Below, piece after piece: positions 18,144 to 27,007 of a DNA stretch of 64,000 nt; positions within the stretch are counted from its first letter, which is position 1; each line of letters begins with the position of its first letter. The notes beneath the pieces are model-generated. The model searched no databases and had not been told where the DNA came from. It saw nothing but the letters and a program-made list of their open reading frames with translations. The stretch is taken from assembly GCF_900188345.1 (NCBI RefSeq), contig NZ_FZOD01000026.1:1-64000 (forward strand). Reading direction: 5' to 3'. Source of the stretch: Streptosporangium subroseum. Lineage in GTDB: Bacteria > Actinomycetota > Actinomycetes > Streptosporangiales > Streptosporangiaceae. The position numbers and the translations under genes were made by a program.

Positions 18144-19172
18144 ATGGAGCAGGTGAACAGGGGCGTGGCGCCGGGAGGGAAAACGGCGTCCGCCGAGGGG
18201 GAACCTCGCGGCAACCGGGGTGGGGACGCACGAGGCCGGACCCCCTGGACACGCGGGCGGGTCCTCGCGTCGCTTGCCGTGCCGGTCGCCGGGCTACTGG
18301 CGTTTCACTCCGCTGTGCCCAACACCGTGGGCAATCTCGGCAGCCTGCTGGAGACGTTTCTTCCCTGGCTCGGCCTGACCGTTCCCGTGCTGCTGGTCCT
18401 GGCGCTGCTGCGCCGCTCGGCCACCGCGACGGCGGCCACGGTGCTGCCCGCGGCAGCCTGGGCCGTCCTCTTCGGCGGGCTGCTGCCGCCCACCGGCCCT
18501 GAGGCGCCGTACGACCTGACGGTGGTTCAGCACAACGTCAACGACGAGAACCCCGACCCCGCGGGAACCGCACGGGCCCTGGCGCAGGCCGGAGCCGACC
18601 TCATCGCCCTCGAGGAGCTGACGCCCGGCGCGCTGCCCGTCTACGGAGCCGCCCTCGCGTCCGGCCATCCCCACCGTGCCGTCGTGGGCACCGTCGGGCT
18701 CTGGTCCAGGCATCCTCTCGTGGACCCCCGGCCGGTGGACATCAAGCCGAAGGACATCGAGGCCGACTGGAGCCGCGGGCTGCGGGCCGTCGTACGGGGG
18801 CCGTCCGGTGACATCGCCGTATACGTCGCCCACCTCCCCTCGGTCCGCATCGGACTGCCGAGCGGCTTCAGCTCCGGCCGGAGGGACGAGAGCGCCGCCG
18901 CACTGGGCGCGGCCATCGGCGCGGAGAAGCTGGACCGGGTCATTCTGATGGGCGATCTCAACGGCACCCTCGACGACCGTGGCCTGGCCCCGGTCATCTC
19001 CCGGATGACCCCGGCGGAAGAAGGTTTCGGCTTCAGCTGGCCCGCGGCTCTTCCCCTCGCCCGGATCGACCACGTCATGACCCGGGCGGCGACTCCCGTC
19101 ACCACCTGGGCGCTGCCCCCCACCGGCAGCGACCACCTGCCGATCGCCGCCCGCATCAAGATCTGGCCGTGA
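18144..19172 (+). CDS. membrane-anchored endonuclease/exonuclease/phosphatase (EEP) family protein
   Basis: A 342-aa protein with three N-terminal hydrophobic segments (VLASLAVPVAGLLAFH, FLPWLGLTVPVLLVLALL, TAATVLPAAAWAVLFGGLL). An EEP catalytic domain follows: VVQHNVND, DLIALEELTP (metal Glu), VILMGDLNGT (Asp/Asn pair) and GSDHLPIAA (catalytic Asp-His). Substrate may be a phospholipid, sugar phosphate or nucleic acid on the outer face. The ATG at 18144 has GAGGAG 4 nt upstream and is preferred over an earlier in-frame start. Confidence 0.82.
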   Translation: MEQVNRGVAPGGKTASAEGEPRGNRGGDARGRTPWTRGRVLASLAVPVAGLLAFHSAVPNTVGNLGSLLETFLPWLGLTVPVLLVLALLRRSATATAATVLPAAAWAVLFGGLLPPTGPEAPYDLTVVQHNVNDENPDPAGTARALAQAGADLIALEELTPGALPVYGAALASGHPHRAVVGTVGLWSRHPLVDPRPVDIKPKDIEADWSRGLRAVVRGPSGDIAVYVAHLPSVRIGLPSGFSSGRRDESAAALGAAIGAEKLDRVILMGDLNGTLDDRGLAPVISRMTPAEEGFGFSWPAALPLARIDHVMTRAATPVTTWALPPTGSDHLPIAARIKIWP

Positions 19173-19173
19173 G

Positions 19174-19653
19174 TCATTCAGGTCGGTGTGACGGGTCCGT
19201 CCGCAGGCGGGTGAGCGCTTTCGGGGTCAGGTCCCGCGCGAGCGACTCAAGTGCGGCGACGATCTCGCGGATCCGCTGGGGATCGTCGGTGCCGAGCGCC
19301 GCACCCAGGGCGTCGTCGACGGGCGTCGAACGGACCTGAGCCACTCGCTCGGAGATTTCGGAGGCCTGCCGGACCAGGAGCCGGCGACGGTCCCGGGGGT
19401 CGGTCATCGTCACGACGGAGCCCGTTTCCCGCAGCCTCGCGACGGCGGCCGACACCGCGCTCTGCGGCAGGCCCGTCCGCGTGGCGATCTCTCCGACCGA
19501 ACTGTCCGGATGCTCGCGAAGATCGCTCACCACGATCAGGACCGTCCGGACGCTGGTGGAGTGATGGCCGATGCCCTCCGTCGGCATCGCCTCCTCACCG
19601 ATCTTCATCAGGGTTCGTCCCAGCAGGAACAGCTCGACTCCATTCACGTTCAC
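19174..19653 (-). CDS. MarR-family transcriptional regulator
   Basis: A 159-aa winged-helix regulator. The HTH runs HPDSSVGEIATRTGLPQSAVSAAVARLRETGSV, with the wing TDPRDRRRLLVR, a classic MarR beta-wing. It is convergent with the EEP gene (2 nt apart) and divergent from an alpha/beta-hydrolase gene, with a 42-bp perfect palindrome between. Autoregulation and control of the hydrolase are the simplest reading. GTG start. Confidence 0.85.
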   Translation of the reverse strand: MNVNGVELFLLGRTLMKIGEEAMPTEGIGHHSTSVRTVLIVVSDLREHPDSSVGEIATRTGLPQSAVSAAVARLRETGSVVTMTDPRDRRRLLVRQASEISERVAQVRSTPVDDALGAALGTDDPQRIREIVAALESLARDLTPKALTRLRTDPSHRPE

Positions 19654-19660
19654 GAAGGTA

Positions 19661-19702
19661 CATCAAAAAAGATGCATCAATATTGATGCATCTTTTTTGA
19701 TG
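19661..19702. promoter_or_regulatory. 42-bp perfect palindromic operator
   Basis: The 21-nt arms 19661-19681 and 19682-19702 are exact reverse complements with no spacer. Each arm holds CATC-A6-GATG followed by a TTGATGCAT core, so the site is itself built of nested smaller palindromes (ATGCATCAATATTGATGCAT at the centre). It lies between divergent marR and hydrolase genes and could accommodate two or more MarR dimers. Its A/T-runs stand out in this genome. Confidence 0.7.
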
Positions 19703-19752
19703 GGTTAAAGTCGGTGCCGAAGAAGCGATCAACCCTCTGAAAGGCATCTCCG

Positions 19753-20586
19753 ATGATCGACGCGATGACAGGCATGCTCCACGTCCCGGGCGCCCGCCTC
19801 TACTACGAGGTGCGCGGCACCGGGCCCCTGCTGCTCATCTCCCAGAGCGGCGAAGGCGACGCGGGCCGCAGCGTCGATCTGGTCGACCGGCTCGTCGAGG
19901 ATCACACGGTGGTGACCTATGACCGGCGAGGGCTGTCACGCAGCACGCTCGACGACCCCTCCCAGGGGGTGACCCTTGAGGCACACGCCGACGACGTCCA
20001 TCGCCTGCTGACCTCCCTGACCGATGAACCCGCGCTCATGCTCGGCTGCAGCCTCGGCGCCGTCATCGGCTTCCACCTGGCCCTCCGTCATCCCGGCCAG
20101 GTGAGCACGCTCATCGCGCACGAGCCCGTCGCGCCACGACTGCTGCCCGACGCCGAACGGACCCATCACGAGCAGGAACTGCGGGAGATGCAGGAGGTCT
20201 ACCGCCGCGACGGTGTTCCCGCGGTCGTCACGGTGGTCGCCAAGCTCCTCGGCATCAGCCTGGCCGACCAGGAGACGGAGCCGGACCTCACCCAGCACCC
20301 GTTCACCCCCGAGCGGACCGCCAACTTCGAGTTCTTCGTCGAGCACGACTTCACCGCGATCCTGGACGACACGCTGGACGTCGCCGCGCTGAAGAACACG
20401 CCGACCCGCATCATCCCGGCGGCCGGCCGCACCACCCCGCGCACGGTCTTCGACTACCGGTGCGCGCAGGAACTGGCCGACCTCGTAGGGGCCGGCCTCG
20501 AGACGTTCCCCGGCGGCCACAACGGCAACCTGACGCACCCGCGAGCCTATGCCGCACGCGTTCGCGAACTCCTCGGCGACGCATGA
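19753..20586 (+). CDS. alpha/beta-fold hydrolase
   Basis: A 277-aa hydrolase. The nucleophile elbow is GCSLGA (Ser of GxSxG), the preceding strand-loop is TYDRRGLSRST, and the catalytic His lies in FPGGHNGN. A cap region between about residues 130 and 200 is helical. Substrate unknown. Being under a divergent MarR regulator suggests that it detoxifies a small aromatic or ester that the regulator senses (inference). Confidence 0.82.
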   Translation: MIDAMTGMLHVPGARLYYEVRGTGPLLLISQSGEGDAGRSVDLVDRLVEDHTVVTYDRRGLSRSTLDDPSQGVTLEAHADDVHRLLTSLTDEPALMLGCSLGAVIGFHLALRHPGQVSTLIAHEPVAPRLLPDAERTHHEQELREMQEVYRRDGVPAVVTVVAKLLGISLADQETEPDLTQHPFTPERTANFEFFVEHDFTAILDDTLDVAALKNTPTRIIPAAGRTTPRTVFDYRCAQELADLVGAGLETFPGGHNGNLTHPRAYAARVRELLGDA

Positions 20587-20754
20587 CGCCTGCCCAGCGG
20601 TCAGCCGGAGGAGTTCGCGGCATCGCACGCGTTCGGATGCCTCGTTGACCTACTGGATGGTCGTCTCAGCCCGGTTTCTGACCGTGTTCGACGGCCTTCG
20701 GTCACCGCGAAAACGATATGACAGCGGCCTCCGGCCCGGACATGATTGGACGCC

Positions 20755-21261
20755 ATGACCGACAACCGGATCGATCCCCCCTTTGTCGCCGACGAGGGCC
20801 CCATGCTGAGGTCCTGGCTTGGCTGGCACCGGGAGACCCTGGCGGTGAAGTGTGCCGGGCTGTCGCCGGAACAGCTCCGCCTGCGCTCCGCCGAACCGTC
20901 CACGATGTCCCTGCTGGGCCTGGTCCGCCATATGACCGATGTCGAGCGCCACTGGTTCCGCAACGTCCTCAACGGTGAGGACACCCCCGGCATCTACTGG
21001 ACCGACGAGCATCCCGACGGAGAGTTCGACCTGGTGGACACCGCCTCAGCCGAGGAGGGCCTCGCCCGCTGGCAGGCCGAGATCGCCAACTCCTCCGAGC
21101 TCTCCGCGGGGCTGCCCCTCGACCTCGTGGGCAAGGGGCGGCGCGGGGGCGAGGAGGTCTCGCTGCGCTGGATCCTCGTTCACATGATCTCGGAGTATGC
21201 CCGGCACAACGGTCATGCCGACCTCATCCGCGAGCGAATCGACGGTGCCACCGGCGAGTAA
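20755..21261 (+). CDS. DinB-family protein (DUF664-like)
   Basis: A 168-aa helical-bundle protein. Conserved pieces: DEGPMLRSWLGWHRETLAVKC, STMSLLGLVRHMTDVERHWF (first metal His) and WILVHMISEYARHNGHADLIRE (two later His). This is the DinB/YfiT metal-dependent transferase fold; the activity is not known. Convergent with the RseP-like gene, separated by a strong hairpin. Confidence 0.82.
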   Translation: MTDNRIDPPFVADEGPMLRSWLGWHRETLAVKCAGLSPEQLRLRSAEPSTMSLLGLVRHMTDVERHWFRNVLNGEDTPGIYWTDEHPDGEFDLVDTASAEEGLARWQAEIANSSELSAGLPLDLVGKGRRGGEEVSLRWILVHMISEYARHNGHADLIRERIDGATGE

Positions 21262-21374
21262 CGGCGTCGAGCACAACCGTCACGTCTGGAACCCGCATCG
21301 GCCGCCGCGACTCCCCTGTCCGGCGCTCGGATCCCGCGCGGTCGGAACAACGGCGCCGGGGGCGTCTGTCCCCT

Positions 21375-21401
21375 GCGGGCGTGCATCCTCTGCACGCCCG
21401 C
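21375..21401. terminator. bidirectional terminator
   Basis: GCGGGCGTGCA (21375-21385), loop TCCTC, TGCACGCCCGC (21391-21401): a perfect 11-bp stem between convergent genes, likely serving both strands. Confidence 0.65.
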
Positions 21402-21408
21402 GGAGGGA

Positions 21409-22716
21409 TCAGCCGGAGAGCCGGACCGGGTTGACCAGGTCGGCGTACATCAGCAGACCGGCCGAGATGATCATCACGAACGCGATCGCGTAGGTCAGGG
21501 GAAGCGCCTTGGCGATGTCCACGTAGCCGGGCGTGGGGCGGCGGGCGACGCGGGCGAAACCACGCTTGAGGCCTTCCCACAGGCCGCCCGCCACGTGACC
21601 GCCGTCCAGCGGGAGCAGCGGGACCAGGTTGAACAGGCCGATCGCCAGGTTGAAGCCCGCCAGCAGGTTGATGAAGACGACGACCTTGTTCTCCAGCGGA
21701 GCGCTGGAGGACGCTATCTCACCGCCGATGCGACCCGCGCCGATGATGCCGATCGGGCCGTTCAGGTCACGCTCCTCGCCGGAGAACGCGGCGTGCCAGA
21801 CGCCGACCATCTTCTGCGGGAAGCGGAGCAGCGAGCCGGCGGTGGCCGCGGTGAGGTCCCACATGTGGGAGCCCACCGCGCCGATGCTCTGCTTCTCCAT
21901 GACCACCGTCGGGCTGATGCCCAGGTAACCCACGCCCTTGTCGATCTTTCCGGGTTCGTCGAGCGACTCCCGGTCCTGGGCGATCAGGTTGGCGGTCAGG
22001 GTCAGCTTCTGCCCCGCCCTGTCGACCTCGAACGTCACGGGCCCCGGGCCGTGGGCGCGGATGTCCCGCGTCACCGCCTCCCAGGTCGTGGCGGGCTTGC
22101 CCGCCGCCGACAGGATCTTGTCACCCGGCTTGAAGCCCGCCGCCGCGGCCGGGCTGGGCTTGTCGGCCGCGGTGCAATCGGGGTTCTTCGCGTATTCGGC
22201 GGTGGTCTTCACGCACGCGGGGACCCCGGCGACCTGCGTCTTCGACACCTGGATGCCGAAACCCATGAGCACGACGCCGAACAGGATGAAGGCCAGCACG
22301 AAGTTCATCGCCGGGCCGCCGGACATGACGATGACCTTCTGCCACCAGGGCTTGCGGTAGAAGACCCGGTCCTCGTCGCCGGGGCGGACCTCCTCCAGCG
22401 CCACCTCGCGCGCGTTCTCGATCAGGCCCTGCCAGGGCCCGGTGGAGACCGAACGCAGCTTGGTGGGATCGTCGGTGGGCCTGGGCGGCAGCATGCCGAT
22501 CATCCGGATGTAGCCACCGAGCGGGATCCACTTGATGCCGTACTCGGTCTCGCCCTTGCGTCTCGACCACATGGTCGGGCCGAAACCGACCATGTACTGG
22601 GTGACCCTGACGCCGAACAGCTTCGCCGGCAGCAGATGTCCGATCTCGTGCAGCGCGATCGAGGCCATCAGTCCAAGGAAGAAGCCGACGATGCCGATCA
22701 CATAGAGCCAGCTCAC
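21409..22716 (-). CDS. site-2 (RseP/M50) intramembrane zinc metalloprotease
   Basis: A 435-aa membrane protease. HEIGH (23-27) lies in the first transmembrane helix. GFGPTMWSRRKGETEYGIKWIPLGGYIRM is the family-typical loop; a PDZ domain (about 190-260, GDKILSAAGKPATTWEAV) follows, and NLVPLLPLDGGHV holds the third zinc ligand Asp in a late helix. It cuts anti-sigma factors or signal peptides in the membrane, like mycobacterial Rip1. dxr/ispG, its usual neighbours, are not adjacent here. GTG start. Confidence 0.92.
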   Translation of the reverse strand: MSWLYVIGIVGFFLGLMASIALHEIGHLLPAKLFGVRVTQYMVGFGPTMWSRRKGETEYGIKWIPLGGYIRMIGMLPPRPTDDPTKLRSVSTGPWQGLIENAREVALEEVRPGDEDRVFYRKPWWQKVIVMSGGPAMNFVLAFILFGVVLMGFGIQVSKTQVAGVPACVKTTAEYAKNPDCTAADKPSPAAAAGFKPGDKILSAAGKPATTWEAVTRDIRAHGPGPVTFEVDRAGQKLTLTANLIAQDRESLDEPGKIDKGVGYLGISPTVVMEKQSIGAVGSHMWDLTAATAGSLLRFPQKMVGVWHAAFSGEERDLNGPIGIIGAGRIGGEIASSSAPLENKVVVFINLLAGFNLAIGLFNLVPLLPLDGGHVAGGLWEGLKRGFARVARRPTPGYVDIAKALPLTYAIAFVMIISAGLLMYADLVNPVRLSG

Positions 22717-22919
22717 AGGTTCGTACCCCCGGTCGCGGATTTATCGACAATGCCCCTTAGGAGATTAGCCGAATTATCCAGGCCCCAGGTTGCCGCCGGG
22801 ACGGACGGTATGCATTGGGCCGCTTGCGCGGGCCTGGACGAACATGGCCACTTTGGTGACAATAAGCAATCGGACGGTTACATTATGGCAAGGACGGGCG
22901 AGAGAGTGCGGGGAGAGCT

Positions 22920-23525
22920 TTGATCGGAATCCTGGTTGCCGAGCAGTTGCCCCTGGTCCGGCGTGGCCTGGTGGCATCGCTGGAGTGCGAGGCCGATCTG
23001 AAGGTGGTAGCCGATCTGGGCAGGGGCGAGGAGGTTGTACCCGCCGTTCTGCGCCACGAACCCGAGGCCGCGGTCATCGGCCTGGATCTTCCCGGCGTCG
23101 ACGGGTTCGCCGTGGCGCTCCGGCTGCACGAGGAGGCCCCCCGCTGCCGGGTCCTCCTGCTGTCAGGCAATCCCACCCCCGGCCAGGTCCGCCGCGCCTT
23201 CAGCGTCCACGCGCTCGGGTTCATGAGCCTGGACGTGGGGCCGGATCAGCTGGCCGACGGCGTTCGCCGGGTCGCGGCCGGCCGCCGCGCGGTGGACGCG
23301 GAGCTCGCCCTGGCCGCCCTGGAGCTGGTGGAGAACCCGCTGACCCGCCGGGAGCTGGACGTGCTCCGGCTGGCCGCCCAGGGGGCCCGGTCCGGCGAGA
23401 TCGCCGACCAGCTGTTCCTCTCCGTGGGAACGGTCCGAAATCACCTGTCGCGGATCATGTGCAAGACCCACGCCCGCAACCGCCTCGACGCCGTGCGCAT
23501 CGCCGGCGACTCCGGATGGCTGTGA
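22920..23525 (+). CDS. atypical LuxR/NarL-type response regulator
   Basis: A 201-aa protein: receiver domain (1-120) plus LuxR HTH (about 140-201, NPLTRRELDVLRLAAQG and VGTVRNHLSRIMCKTHARNR). The phospho-acceptor-like Asp56 (GLDLPGVDG) is kept. The acidic metal pair is reduced to Glu8-Gln9, and the conserved Lys is Leu104 (FMSLDVGP). It may therefore work without normal phosphorylation. No histidine kinase is adjacent. The start is TTG, chosen because GGGGAG precedes it and the receiver begins immediately. Confidence 0.8.
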   Translation: MIGILVAEQLPLVRRGLVASLECEADLKVVADLGRGEEVVPAVLRHEPEAAVIGLDLPGVDGFAVALRLHEEAPRCRVLLLSGNPTPGQVRRAFSVHALGFMSLDVGPDQLADGVRRVAAGRRAVDAELALAALELVENPLTRRELDVLRLAAQGARSGEIADQLFLSVGTVRNHLSRIMCKTHARNRLDAVRIAGDSGWL

Positions 23526-23560
23526 CGTCTCACGCGCGGACGGCGGAGGCCGCCTGGAGG

Positions 23561-24676
23561 TCAGGGGCGCCAGATGAGGACAAGCGCGCAGTCGTCGTTG
23601 TGCCCCGACGACATGGCGGTGACCAGATGGCGGGCACCGTCGCGGAAGCCGGAGGGCAGCAGCCGCTCGGCCTCGCCCAGCAGGCGGTCGAGGCCGGCGT
23701 CGATGTCACGGCCGGGCTGCTCGATCAGGCCGTCGGTGTAGAGCATGAGCGCGTCGCCCTTGCGGAGCATCCCGCGGTCGGTTTCGCAGTGCAGGTCGGG
23801 CACGACGCCCAGAACCACGCCCTTGGCCGTGGAGACCCGCCAGGTCCCGGTGCCCGCCTCGAACTTGACCACCGGGGGGTGACCGGCCGAGGTGATCACA
23901 TACTCGCCCGTGGCGAGGTCGATCCGCACGTGGACGGCCGTGACGAAGCCCTCGGCCTCACGCTGCCGGTGCAGATAGGTGTTGCAGGCGGGCAGGAAGT
24001 CGGTGACCGAGCCGAGCAGGCCGCCGAAGGTGCCCGACAGCATCAGCGCCCGGGTGCCCGCGTCGACGCCCTTGCCCGACACGTCGACCAGGGCGAGGTC
24101 CACGATGTCGCCCTCGCGCATGGAGACCAGGAAGTCGCCTCCGAACGAGGAGCCTCCGGCCTGCTTGAGGACCACCCGCGAGCCCCAGTCCTTGGGCAGC
24201 GGGGGCAGCTCGCTCTGGCTCTTGAGCCGGTCGCGCAGCTCCAGCAGCATCACGTCGCCGCGCAGCCCCTGCACGCCGAGCTTGCCCCGGGTGCGGGCCA
24301 TCAACGCGGCCAGGACGGCGGTGAAACCGAAGGTGACCAGCAGGCCGGGACCGATATGCCCCACCCCGCGCACGACGGCCACGTAGATGATGGAGATCGC
24401 GACCGCGCACAGCAGTTTGGCGAGGCTGGGCAGCCGGAGCTGGAGGCCGGCGACAAGGGTGATCGGGATCATGAGCGCCGGGGAGAACCACTCCATGGAG
24501 ACCCGGGCGGCCAGACCGCCGAGCACCAGGGTCAGCACGATCAACGTGATGAGCAGGTTGCGGTCACGGGCCAGCGGGCCACGGCGCAGGAGGCGCACGA
24601 TGGGCACCAGGAGGGGGACCCGCACCAAGAACGCACGGAGCGCCGGAGGGATCAGCGGCACCGGACGGGAATTCAT
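23561..24676 (-). CDS. membrane PP2C/SpoIIE phosphatase
   Basis: A 371-aa protein with four to five N-terminal transmembrane segments (LLITLIVLTLVLGGLA, ALMIPITLVAGLQL, LLCAVAISIIYVAVV, GLLVTFGFTAVLAALMA). A cytosolic SpoIIE domain follows: SSFGGDFLVSMREGDIVDLALVDVSGKG (metal Asp), GHPPVVKF, LYTDGLIEQPGRD and SGHNDDCALVLI. It probably dephosphorylates an anti-anti-sigma factor. It is convergent with the LuxR gene. Confidence 0.88.
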   Translation of the reverse strand: MNSRPVPLIPPALRAFLVRVPLLVPIVRLLRRGPLARDRNLLITLIVLTLVLGGLAARVSMEWFSPALMIPITLVAGLQLRLPSLAKLLCAVAISIIYVAVVRGVGHIGPGLLVTFGFTAVLAALMARTRGKLGVQGLRGDVMLLELRDRLKSQSELPPLPKDWGSRVVLKQAGGSSFGGDFLVSMREGDIVDLALVDVSGKGVDAGTRALMLSGTFGGLLGSVTDFLPACNTYLHRQREAEGFVTAVHVRIDLATGEYVITSAGHPPVVKFEAGTGTWRVSTAKGVVLGVVPDLHCETDRGMLRKGDALMLYTDGLIEQPGRDIDAGLDRLLGEAERLLPSGFRDGARHLVTAMSSGHNDDCALVLIWRP

Positions 24677-24794
24677 GATGCACCTGACTGTATCGGGCTA
24701 TCCCCCCTTTGGGCAGCCCACTTGACCAATACCTTGATCATTAAGGGTGGATAATAGATGGCCGGAACCCTCCATCCCCTCTACCGTAGGAAAA

Positions 24795-26024
24795 ATGAGC
24801 ATTAGTCTGCGTCCGGTAACCGAAAGCGAATGGTCCGGCTGGATGACGGTGGAGGAAGAGGCGTTCGGCGCCGCAGTCCCCCCGCACCGGGAGAAGCTCT
24901 TCAGGGGCACCACCGAGTTCGACCGCTCGCTCGGCGCGTTCGAAGGCGACCTGCTCGTAGGCGTCACCTCGGTGGACAGCCTCACCATGACGGTGCCCGG
25001 CGGGCCGATTCCGGTCGGCGGCGTCACCGCCGTCGGCGTGTTGCCCTCCCATCGCCGCCGGGGCATCCTGTCCTCCCTGATGACCCGCCAGCTCGCCGAC
25101 GTCCGCGAGCGGGGCGAGGCGGTCACCGCCCTCTACGCCTCCGAGGCCGCGATCTACGGGCGCTTCGGGTACGGCAGGGCCGCCGACAGCATGTTCTTCA
25201 CCATCCCCACCTCCGGCACGGCCTTCGTCAGGAACGCTCCGGCCGATCCGGCGCTGCGGCTGCGCGTCGTCAGGCCCGACGAGGCCAGGAGCGTCTTCGA
25301 GAAGATCTTCGAGACCGTGCGCGGCGACCGGCCGGGACTCTACGAGCGCACACCCGCGCGCTGGGACGTCGTGCTGTCCGACCACGAGGCCGACCAGCGT
25401 GGCGCCGGACCGCTCCGTGCCGTCGTCGTCGAGGACGACGACGGCCCCCGGGGCTACGCGATCTTCCGGACCAAGCAGAGTTTCACCGATCACGACGTGC
25501 CGGACGGCGAGGTGCGGCTCAGGGAGCTGTACGGCCTCGACCCGGCCGCCTACGCGCTGCTCTGGCGGCATCTGCTGGATCGTGACCTGATGTCGCACGT
25601 CAAGGCCTCCTACCGGCCGTCGGACGACCCGCTGATCCACCTGCTGGCCGAACCGCGCCGGCTCAACGCCGGTTGGCTGGACGACCTGTGGATCCGCCTC
25701 GTGGACGTCGAGCGGGCTCTCGCCGCCCGCCGTTACTCGGCGCCGGTGGACGTGGTGATCGAGGTCGAGGACACCGTCTGCCCCTGGAACGCCCGCCGCT
25801 GGCGGCTGTCTGCCGACACCTCCGGCGCCCGGTGCACGCCCACCGAGGATCCCGCCGACCTGACGCTTCCCGTCGCCGTGCTGGGCGCGGCCTACCTGGG
25901 CGGCCGGCCGCTGGCGGCTCCGCAGGCGGCGGGTGTGCTGCGCGAGTCGCGGCCCGGAGCCGTACGGGAGCTGTCCACCGCCATGTCGTGGGAGCCCGCT
26001 CCCTGGGGCGGGTTGATGTTCTGA
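24795..26024 (+). CDS. Eis-like GNAT N-acetyltransferase
   Basis: A 409-aa Eis-family enzyme. The N-terminal GNAT domain carries GGVTAVGVLPSHRRRGILSSLM (acetyl-CoA loop); a second degenerate GNAT domain and an SCP2-like C-terminal domain follow (LTLPVAVLGAAYLGGRPL, terminal SWEPAPWGGLMF, whose C-terminus supplies the catalytic carboxylate in Eis). Relatives acetylate aminoglycosides and other amines at several positions. The start was moved to the internal ATG, MSISLRPVTESEW, which matches the family start. Confidence 0.85.
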   Translation: MSISLRPVTESEWSGWMTVEEEAFGAAVPPHREKLFRGTTEFDRSLGAFEGDLLVGVTSVDSLTMTVPGGPIPVGGVTAVGVLPSHRRRGILSSLMTRQLADVRERGEAVTALYASEAAIYGRFGYGRAADSMFFTIPTSGTAFVRNAPADPALRLRVVRPDEARSVFEKIFETVRGDRPGLYERTPARWDVVLSDHEADQRGAGPLRAVVVEDDDGPRGYAIFRTKQSFTDHDVPDGEVRLRELYGLDPAAYALLWRHLLDRDLMSHVKASYRPSDDPLIHLLAEPRRLNAGWLDDLWIRLVDVERALAARRYSAPVDVVIEVEDTVCPWNARRWRLSADTSGARCTPTEDPADLTLPVAVLGAAYLGGRPLAAPQAAGVLRESRPGAVRELSTAMSWEPAPWGGLMF

Positions 26025-26201
26025 TCGGCCCCGGTCCGGATGATCCCGGCCCGCGGCTTTCGGCCCATGACTCCGGGCCGTGAGCTCCGTGAGCTCCGCG
26101 GGCCGCGACCCGGGCCGTGCCCACGGCCCCGGCTCGTGAACTCGCGCCCTGACCCCGCGAGCTCCGGGCCCCTGCCGTGACGGGCGGGTTAGGGTGACGG
26201 C

Positions 26202-26378
26202 ATGGCACTGCAGAGTTTGCAGATCAACGCGATCACCGCGATGCGGGCACGGGACGTCTCGCGACCGACGCAGGAGCAGCAGGAGGCCGCGGACCGGCGG
26301 CCCCTGCGCGACGAGGCACCGCGCAAGGAGCCTCCGCGCAGAGAACCTCCGTACCGCGAGGCCCCGCGCCGCGGATAG
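26202..26378 (+). CDS. small Pro/Arg/Glu-rich protein
   Basis: A 58-codon open frame beginning MALQSLQINAITAMRARDVS. It ends in a low-complexity tail with repeated EPPRR/EPPYRE/EAPRR units, presumably disordered. It is followed by a clean terminator hairpin, which supports transcription. Function unknown. The ordered start and terminator argue that it is real, but there is no motif to prove it. Confidence 0.45.
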   Translation: MALQSLQINAITAMRARDVSRPTQEQQEAADRRPLRDEAPRKEPPRREPPYREAPRRG

Positions 26379-26400
26379 GGTCAACGCCCGTTCGGGGTCA

Positions 26401-26427
26401 CCCGCTCGCTCAGGACGAGCGAGCGGG
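26401..26427. terminator. bidirectional terminator
   Basis: CCCGCTCGCTC (26401-26411), loop AGGAC, GAGCGAGCGGG (26417-26427): a perfect 11-bp stem between the small rightward gene and leftward rpiB. Confidence 0.65.
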
Positions 26428-26441
26428 CTCTCCGCCGGGGT

Positions 26442-26909
26442 TCAGGGCAGCGAGGGGAGCTGGCCGATCGTCTCGTACGAGTCGAGCTGCGCGAGCCGGC
26501 GGCTGTGCCGCTCGGCGCCCGAGTAGGCGGTGGCGAGGAAGATCTCGACGAACCGGGTCGCCTCCTCCTCCGAGTGCATGCGCGAGCCGATGCTGATCAC
26601 GTTGGCGTTGTTGTGCTCGCGGGCGAGCTTGGCGGTCTCCTCGCTCCACGCCAGGGCGGCGCGGACGCCGCGCACCTTGTTCGCCGCGATCTGCTCGCCG
26701 TTGCCCGAGCCGCCGATGACGACCCCCAGGCTGCCCGGGTCGTCCACGACGCCCTCGGCCGCACGCAGCACGAACGGCGGATAGTCGTCCTCGGGGTCGT
26801 AGACGGAGGGACCACAGTCCGTGACCTCGTGGCCGTGTTCTTTCAGCCAGGAGACGATGTGGTTCTTGAGCTCATAGCCGGCATGGTCGGCACCGATGTA
26901 GACGCGCAC
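26442..26909 (-). CDS. rpiB: ribose-5-phosphate isomerase B
   Basis: A 155-aa RpiB of the pentose-phosphate pathway: ribose-5-P to ribulose-5-P. MRVYIGADHAGYELK is the family start (Asp/His in the substrate pocket). GGSGNGEQIAANKVRGVRAAL is the phosphate/anion-hole loop; the actinobacterial form uses a Glu/Ser rather than Cys base, matching SGNGE here. EHNNANVISIGSR follows. It is divergent from def. Confidence 0.93.
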   Translation of the reverse strand: MRVYIGADHAGYELKNHIVSWLKEHGHEVTDCGPSVYDPEDDYPPFVLRAAEGVVDDPGSLGVVIGGSGNGEQIAANKVRGVRAALAWSEETAKLAREHNNANVISIGSRMHSEEEATRFVEIFLATAYSGAERHSRRLAQLDSYETIGQLPSLP

Positions 26910-27007
26910 CCGCCCAGTTTCGCAGGTGTATGTGGACGGCTGGACCCCGGTCCCGACTAAAGTAATGATCGAAGTACTCCTGCAACCCTTACAAGAGAGA
27001 GCCCCTC

